Shown here piece by piece: positions 57,672 to 64,000 of a stretch of DNA of 64,000 nucleotides. The notes under the pieces were generated by a model. It was given only the letters and a program-made list of their open reading frames with translations. It had not been told where the DNA came from and searched no databases. The stretch is from Allium sativum (taxonomy: Eukaryota; Streptophyta; Magnoliopsida; Asparagales; Amaryllidaceae), in contig CM060926.1 of the NCBI GenBank assembly GCA_030737875.1, forward strand, positions 317,104,922 through 317,168,921, read 5' to 3'. The stretch's first letter is position 1. Each line of letters starts with the position of its first letter. The translations under genes and the position numbers were made by a program.

Positions 57672-59155
57672 GTTCTGGTTAGAGACTAAGGTTAGATTCG
57701 TTAATAGGTACAGTACATGCACATAACCAGGTTTGTACATAAGAGCGTGCATGAGTAGCTTTTCGTAGGGACAAAGTTCGAAGACTAAAAGGATTTTTTT
57801 ACTTCAACATTACCTCATTTGTATAGTTGCAACATCTACATCCTTTACACCACTTAGAATCAACCTACACCTTCCCATCCAAAGGCTTAGCCCCTTAATA
57901 ATTAGCATATAACTGTGTACATCAATACATAGCTGAACTTGCTGCACTAGACTAGGAAAGGATTGAATAAGAAGTGACTTAACAAAACTTCCTTTCAATC
58001 AACACTTGTAAACAGCCATAAACAACAAACATAACTTCAATTTGAAATGGGCTGCTGCATATGATCCCTGCATGCAACCGACATACTTGACTTAATCCCA
58101 TTTTTCACCTATAAATACACATGAAACCCACATAAATACACACATATATGAATCTAATTTTTTTTTGGAAATGGCCGGTAAATAGATAGCAACGAGCTTG
58201 AGAAAGCATGGTATAGGCAGTGAACACATAACAAAAGAAGTAAACAAAAAATACAAGGCAGCGATAAAATGTGGGTAACACTTGAAATCCTCTATATTGT
58301 TTATATTAAATTCTAAGTATGATTCAAGCTTCATAAATATGTACCCAGTATATTGATTCAAATGTTGATATTGTCTATTATTTTATCTGTGAAACAGTGA
58401 GTTATAAACAACGTGGACAAGGAAACACAATAAGACAGTAAGCATAATAATGTTAGTGAGTAAACTCTTAATTTTCCCCTTCAAAATATATTCTAGGGAT
58501 TGTATACATATATTACATCCATATATATTTATTCATAAGTGTTACTGATGGTATAATGCTGTGTAAACATGATTGTGCATGCTTAATTAATCATTGAAAA
58601 CAATAAAAACATGTATGTGTGTGTTTAACTGGGAGAATGCATTTATCTCCTTTAAGTTCAAAAAAATCATTATCTTAAATTATAGATTGATATAGGAATT
58701 GTGATCAATATCATAATTGTTTGTTTTGTCTTGTGTGTCCTCAAAAATTTAGTTGTCATTTAAACCAAAGTACATATCACCAGAAACCATAGAATCACAA
58801 AAAAGAAGTAAAAATACTCAAATTCTCGAGAATCGTTATGTATAAATTTAGATATAGAAATAGAATCGTATTGAAAAATCATGAATTTTAATATATAAAA
58901 TATGATTTTAATAGCGTAGGTAATAGGAATTTATGGGTTCATCTAAAATGGGAATTTTGACAAATTTAGGAGGTGAAGTTGGTCGTAGGTGGTGGCATTT
59001 AGGTGGGCAGGAGTATCGTGATGGCGGTAGAATGGTTTGGGTTTGAGCACGGGTCAAACAGGTATACAGAAGGAAGAAGAATATAAATTGGGCAAGAAGG
59101 AGAAAAGGAAATGGGCAAGAAAATGAGGCAATGGAGCGAATGTGCTTATCAGTAA
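57672..59155. other. Intervening DNA or left remnant of element E
   Basis: Nothing identifiable for about 1.5 kb. No LTR copy like that at 60360 is present, so the left end of E is missing or outside what I can recognise. A purine-rich stretch (59020-59140) directly precedes the acidic reading frame. Confidence 0.45.
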
Positions 59156-59992
59156 ATTAGTTCATCTAGTAGTTCAGATGACAGTTCTTCAGTCCCACTA
59201 TTTGTAGATAGGTTAGATAATATTTCTAGTCATTGGAGTGATAGTAGAAATATGTCAGATGCTACTTTTGCTTATGTACCACTCGAGGCTATGGGCATAG
59301 ACTCCAGTTTTGATGATGTCTCCATGGATTTGGTCTCCGATGAGTTCGAGGATTCTGGTGATTATGATGATTGGATGTTAAAGGACGATGATGGTTTTAT
59401 GTTAGACGAGTTTGAATACGTAGTGATGGGGGATCCAGTCCCCGTACCACCTCCAGTGATTGAGGATCATCCACTTCCTGTATTAGAGATTATTTCGGAT
59501 TATGTTACTGAGATAGTCCCAGACATGGTATATCATGATATTGGTCTTTGTTTACCTGTACTACCATAGCTTGAGCTAGATGCGCTCATATGGCAGGAGA
59601 TGGTGTTGGTGCCTGAGATGGATATTATCATGGATGACTTGACACAATACATGGCATCCGGCGAGCCGCTTGTTTGGGATTTAGCTCCCAATTTGCAGAG
59701 TCCAGTCAAGCCACTAGTTGCTCCAGTATTGCTAGAGCCATAGGACATACAGATTGAGAAGATAGCTAAGCGTCAGATGGAACTGCCAGATGAGATAGAG
59801 ATTAATAAGGCATGCTACGATGCAAACATAGAGGATGACGACGAGGATGAGCCAGATGATTCCTGGATTGGAGAGGAGTTGGCACATGAAGATGTAGGTT
59901 GGGAGTTAGGTGGTGTGGATGATGAGTTTGCCTAGGAACCGGAGGAGTTGTTACATTCAGGGCCTTCAGTTCATAGCTCCAGAAATAAGTAG
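59156..59992 (+). pseudogene. Acidic orphan protein of element E, with three in-frame TAG stops
   Basis: One frame is readable for 279 codons, interrupted only at 59567, 59741 and 59933, each by TAG. It begins with a Ser/Asp-rich stretch (SSSSSDDSSSVPLFVDRLDN), has an ATG at 59252, then Asp/Glu-rich text (FEDSGDYDDWMLKDDDGFML, VPVPPPVIEDHPLPVLEI) and a final acidic block (ANIEDDDEDEPDDSWIGEEL). No transmembrane segment, signal peptide, zinc knuckle or catalytic motif is visible, and the strong negative charge argues against Gag. I do not recognise the family. It ends about 370 bp before the LTR. An acidic accessory protein of the element or a captured host fragment are both possible. Confidence 0.7.
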
Positions 59993-60330
59993 TGGGTTGG
60001 GTAGTTGTCAGTGTATATATGATGCACATGTAGTAGGTCACGTCTTGGTGCGATCTAGGCACATGTTGTATATTTTTGGATATGATATTTTAGCATTATA
60101 TAAGCCACCTTAAGTACGTAGCTATACTCGGGTGGGCATACTCAGATGCATATACATGGCCTATACCTTAAGTGGCACTATACACTAGGGTGTGTGTTAT
60201 ATCTATGGATATAGTGGGCATTTTGGTTGTGACTTGATGATATATATGATATATGGTACTTTTTGTTTTAAATATTTATGTCTTATCTCAGCATTGATTT
60301 TATATTCTCCCCTCTTCTTTGTTCCTCTTT
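59993..60330 (+). other. E 3' untranslated region
   Basis: Between the acidic frame and the polypurine tract. It contains repeated TATATGG/ATACTCGGGTGGGCATA-like words, but no gene. Confidence 0.5.
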
Positions 60331-60359
60331 TAAAAGAAAAGTTTTTAAGTGGGGAAGAT
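60331..60359 (+). other. E polypurine tract
   Basis: AAAAGAAAAG, then AAGTGGGGAAGAT, right before the LTR start TGTGATGACC at 60360. It parallels AAGTGGGGGAGAT of element D and gives plus orientation. Confidence 0.8.
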
Positions 60360-61089
60360 TGTGATGACCTATATTTTTGGTCAATTTATAGTTTGAATTT
60401 TAATCTATTTTTATGAATTTTAGAATGGAAAATGTTGATTTTTGACTCAATAAAATTTGAAAATAATTATAAAACTTATTTTATGTTTTATTTGACTTAA
60501 AACAGGGTCAGTAAACTTTTAAAATCTATATAAAAATTGAGATTTTGAACATCGATATTTTAATGCTATTTTAATGACTTGTAAAAGGACCATTTTTAAT
60601 ATAGTCTCGAAATCCGACGAAACTAATTTTATTAGATCCGGAATGTTGAAATATGTCAGGTTTGAAATTTCAAGTCAAACGGAGTTCTAATGAGAGTATA
60701 AAGTATATAAATGTAAGTTGAAAATTCAGTTAGTTTTCGATTTAAGCTAAAAATAAGGCGATTTTTCAAACAGACTCCGAATTCGACGAGACAAGGTTCA
60801 TTAGGAGCGTAGATCCATAATGTAGCAAGATTTAAAATTTTGTAATTTTTGGAGTTAATATGTGGTTGTACGACCAAATCGAAATTTAAGACATATAAAC
60901 AATTAAGGAATAAAATAAATCGTTTTATTCTTAAAATCATAGCCAATGAGAAATACAAAACACAATGTACTTCTTGTCATGTGTCTCCCTCTTATCAAAC
61001 ATGTCATTCAATGTACTTAGGCCTTTTATTTTATTTTATATTATTTCATTTTAGAAACCATTTTCATTTCTCCTTAAAAGCTTTAACAC

Positions 61090-61440
61090 CATTTTTCACC
61101 ACCTCCGTCCTCCTTATACCCTACGCCGCCGGCAAGACCCCCCACCACCAGCCTCCACCTGCTGGAGTAGTACCATCCCGACGCCCTCCATCCCTCCTCT
61201 AAATCGGAGGACCTCCTCCTCCCCTAAATCCCTTGATCCTTTTTTATTTTGCAAAACTAGCTCATTTAAACCCTTAAACAAGCAACACCTCCTCCAATCA
61301 CCTCCAAATGGCCCCCTACACCCTACGCCTGGCTCCACCTCAACACCCTCGTTTCCACACCCTCCAACTAGCCCCATGCCGTGAGCCCCTAGCCTGCATA
61401 AACCCTAAACCCACTAAAAATTCCAACCTAATACCTTAAG
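61090..61440 (+). other. GC-rich leader patch of E
   Basis: Pyrimidine- and proline-codon-rich island at the position of the D leader (25265-25621). Frames on both strands (60849-61202 plus, 61377-61114 minus) do not resemble the D frame, so the composition is conserved but not a protein. Confidence 0.45.
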
Positions 61441-63264
61441 TTAATGTGAATTCGAGGGTATTTGTTAGTTAGTCGGTGATTTTGAGTTGAAAAGGAGTGA
61501 TATTTGGTCTGTAGCAAGCTAGTAAGACCTACGAAGAAGAATCGTGGTGTTAGGATGCTTGGGGGTGAGAGATCTAAATTAAGTTTGGTTAATTATCATA
61601 AACTATTGTACATTATAGGGTAGTTCACTCTATAAATTGTTTGATTACCATGTGGTTGAATGGATGATAGACTGTAATAGAATTTGAATCTGAATTTGAG
61701 TTAAATAACATATTAAAACATGGTTAAGATGTTTGTGATGATCATTTTAAGGTTAAGTCAAACGACTTAATTATATTCACGGGTTTAAGTAATATTGATT
61801 GTGTTGAAATATAACTTGAAACAAATAAGTTATATTGATTGCATGAGTTTGTGGTTGATTTGAACTGATTAATTAATTTATTAACTATTGTTAATTGGTT
61901 GAAAACCCCACACGGATTTTGGAATGACAATTAGCCCATACGTTTCCCAAGCGTGTAGATATGTTCACATGGATTGTGATGTAAACCCCACATGGGTATT
62001 GGGACGATAATTTTACATGTCCCCCAAGTATATAGATAATAATCACTAGCATTGGATGGAAACCCCACTGGCTATTGGGATGATATTTGATTTATACTAA
62101 TCCCAGTTGTGTAGTCTGTATGTCAATTGATTAATTGACAGATCGATATAAGCGTTAATTATTTATTTAAGGCTTATACGGGTGTACTTGCACTCTAGAT
62201 GTGAATTGGATGTTTAATAGTTATTTACTACTATTGTTGAATACATATGATGTATGAAATCCATATAAATGGAATTATATGGTTGTTGGTTGAATTTCAT
62301 TCCAAATCCGAAATAAATATGAATATATTGATAATATAATATTCCATTAAAAATCGAAATTTGATTTTGATGTCCAATTTTGGATGGACACGATGATATT
62401 AACTATCGATGAATATTCATAACTGTACCGAATGATTTTGAAGTAAATTTCATATACTTATGGCATATCGAAGTTTTAATTTCGAAATGAATAGTAACTT
62501 TTGAAAGTGAAGTTCAGTTAGGTTATGTAGAAATCGTTTTGAATGAAGTTTCTTTCCAAAAGTTTCTTGTTTATTTTCATAACGACTATCAGGAAAGTTT
62601 GGACGTAAAATAATGACTTTCAAAAAATATTATTATTTTAATGATTAAAATAATATTAAAATGGCTTAATATAGAAATATTTGATTTTGAAACAAAATGA
62701 CTGAAATAAAATTTCCAAGAATGATTATATATAATTTATAAAATGCTTTTAGAAGTGATTCGATTTATTTTTATTTATAAATTGATTTGGGCTTGAATAG
62801 GATGTGTTGCGCAGAGACAGTTCGCGAACGTCGTCCCATAACTTCGAATTAACGTACCAGGAGATCCGACAGTTGGATTCGCCTGAAACAAAAAGCGTTA
62901 GGTATGAAATGAAATGAGTTTCCAATGAAATAAGAAGTTATAAAATCCAACGGTTTGTCTTTAATATAAGGCCAAATCTGTTTCGGAAAAGGTCGCTGTG
63001 GATGTAGTTCGATGGCCAGAAATTGAAAACCGACTGTAAGGGCCTTAATAAAATTATTAAAAATATGAATAAATTATGTTAAATCATACTAAATGATTTG
63101 AAACGATTTTGGATGAAATATTAGAAGTTTGAAAGATTAATTATATTTTTATCTAAATGAGCTTGTTAACAACTAGAGAAAATAATCCATTGGTTTTAAA
63201 ATAACATATTAGATTGAATATGGTTTTTAATATAACCAGAGTTTTACTACATATAAATTGGATT

Positions 63265-63315
63265 TTGAGTTCATCGTTAATGGTGTCTTCAACAACACTA
63301 TTCTTAAACCCAGTT
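63265..63315 (+). repeat. Stem-loop unit conserved in E
   Basis: TTGAGTTCATCGTTAATGGT, then GTCTTCAACAACACT and TTAAACCCAGTTG, matches the first D unit (28242-28288) over most positions, including the inner GTGTC...AACAC hairpin. A second, more decayed match is near 63432-63480. Confidence 0.55.
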
Positions 63316-64000
63316 GCATTGGAATTTATGGAATAAGTCTTTTAACTAAGATTTAAGGGAATTTTCCAAAGTAATCGTAAGTTGTCCAACTTAATAAATC
63401 AATTTGGAATTAAATGAAAGAATGATTTTCGGTTTCTAGTGAACGATGTTTTTAAATGAAATTTGTTCTTTAATCTAGTTAAAGACAGGATTAATTTCTT
63501 AAGATTAAATAATCATTAAATAAAGATTTTTGGAGATTAGAACTAAGTGAAGTTTTGATGAATCTTTAATAAGATTAGAATGTAAAGAGGTAATTAAGCT
63601 TACTATAACATGATGGAAGTTAGATATGGAGTTACAGTTTTCCTACATGGGATGAATAGGTTGGAAATGGGATAACGATATTAAATATTGTCTTTCATGC
63701 AAAGCTTGTTAATCCCGATAAGGTTTATAAACATTAATTAATTAAGTTTGCGAAAAGATAATATAAAATCTTTTACAATGATTTCTAAAGGCAGGATTTA
63801 AACAAGAGTTTAGATGATATAAATCTTTAATAAGATATTTGGGGTTAATTCCCAGTATAAATAATATTTGAATAAAGAATATTCTAGATTAAAATGAGAT
63901 GTATGATATATCTATATATCACTTCATTTTAAAGATGCGCGAGTTAATTGGAAAGATGGGGTTTAACCCATTCTGAATAACTGATACGACGATTCAAAGT

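Larger units (their letters stand above)
60360..64000 (+). repeat. E 3' LTR, diverged relative of the D LTR, continues beyond the window
   Basis: Blocks follow in the same order as in D: two U3 repeats (60588, 60758); a GC-rich leader (61090-61400); the GGTGTTAGGATGCT...GGGGTGAGAG word (61540-61575, D: 26232-26260); GAAACCCCACACGG words (61900, D: 26783); a CAGTTCGCGAA...AGGAGATCCGAC block (62817-62870, D: 27596-27648); GGTCGCTGT (62990); a stem-loop unit (63265-63310); and TGAATAACTGATACGACGAT at the very end (D: about 29060). It lacks the 34-bp array. The 3641 bp visible correspond to about 4740 bp of D, so some 1.6 kb more should follow. Confidence 0.8.

Overview
This window is plant nuclear DNA, and nearly all of it is transposable elements. 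Evidence for a plant: LTR retrotransposons of the Ty3/gypsy chromovirus (Tekay/Del-like), Ty3/gypsy Tat and Ty1/copia SIRE-like types; primer-binding sites complementary to plant initiator tRNA-Met; an L1-type LINE with a zf-RVT domain; small DNA-transposon remnants. Species cannot be fixed from the sequence. I see no intact host gene, no rRNA gene and no tRNA gene.

Layout. (i) 1-7732: the 5' part of a minus-strand Tekay-like gypsy element ('Z': gag, protease, RT, RNase H, integrase, all with stops or frameshifts, plus a 2.8-kb LTR). Its integrase tail is split by a 774-bp MULE-like element at 107-880. (ii) 7733-9814: AT-rich intervening DNA with a doubtful gene fragment and a doubtful CACTA-type MITE. 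(iii) 9820-56179: a nested stack. Outer element 'A' (minus strand, gypsy-type ends, about 4 kb inside, no recognisable pol) has its left LTR interrupted by 'B' (plus strand, Tat-type gypsy with two RNase H domains). The 5' LTR of B is interrupted twice: by 'C' (minus-strand copia, 3.3-kb LTRs, only a broken gag) at 12764-23718, and by 'D' (plus strand, 6.4-kb LTRs, about 1.0-kb inside without coding capacity) at 24336-38179. C and D have perfect 5-bp target-site duplications; those of B and A are degraded, which matches the order of insertion. (iv) 56185-59155: intervening DNA holding a 5'-truncated LINE with a 19-bp target duplication. (v) 59156-64000: the 3' part of 'E', a diverged relative of D: an acidic, unrecognised pseudogene, a polypurine tract and an LTR that runs off the window.

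How the parts relate. Z is the only copy here with Tekay-like proteins. A, D and possibly E have gypsy-type ends but no pol and must have been mobilised in trans if mobile at all. Z and A share LTR end sequences, the primer-binding site and a duplicated hairpin unit, so a Z-like element is a plausible driver of A. D and E share U3 repeats, a stem-loop motif and block order, and define one large-LTR family.

The observations most worth following up are the D/E family (6.4-kb LTRs with a gene-like leader, a possible long intron and stem-loop units), the acidic orphan frame in E, the hairpin repeat shared by Z and A, and a palindromic two-G-box/TATA promoter in C. Boundaries were read by eye; percentage identities are rough impressions, not computed values.
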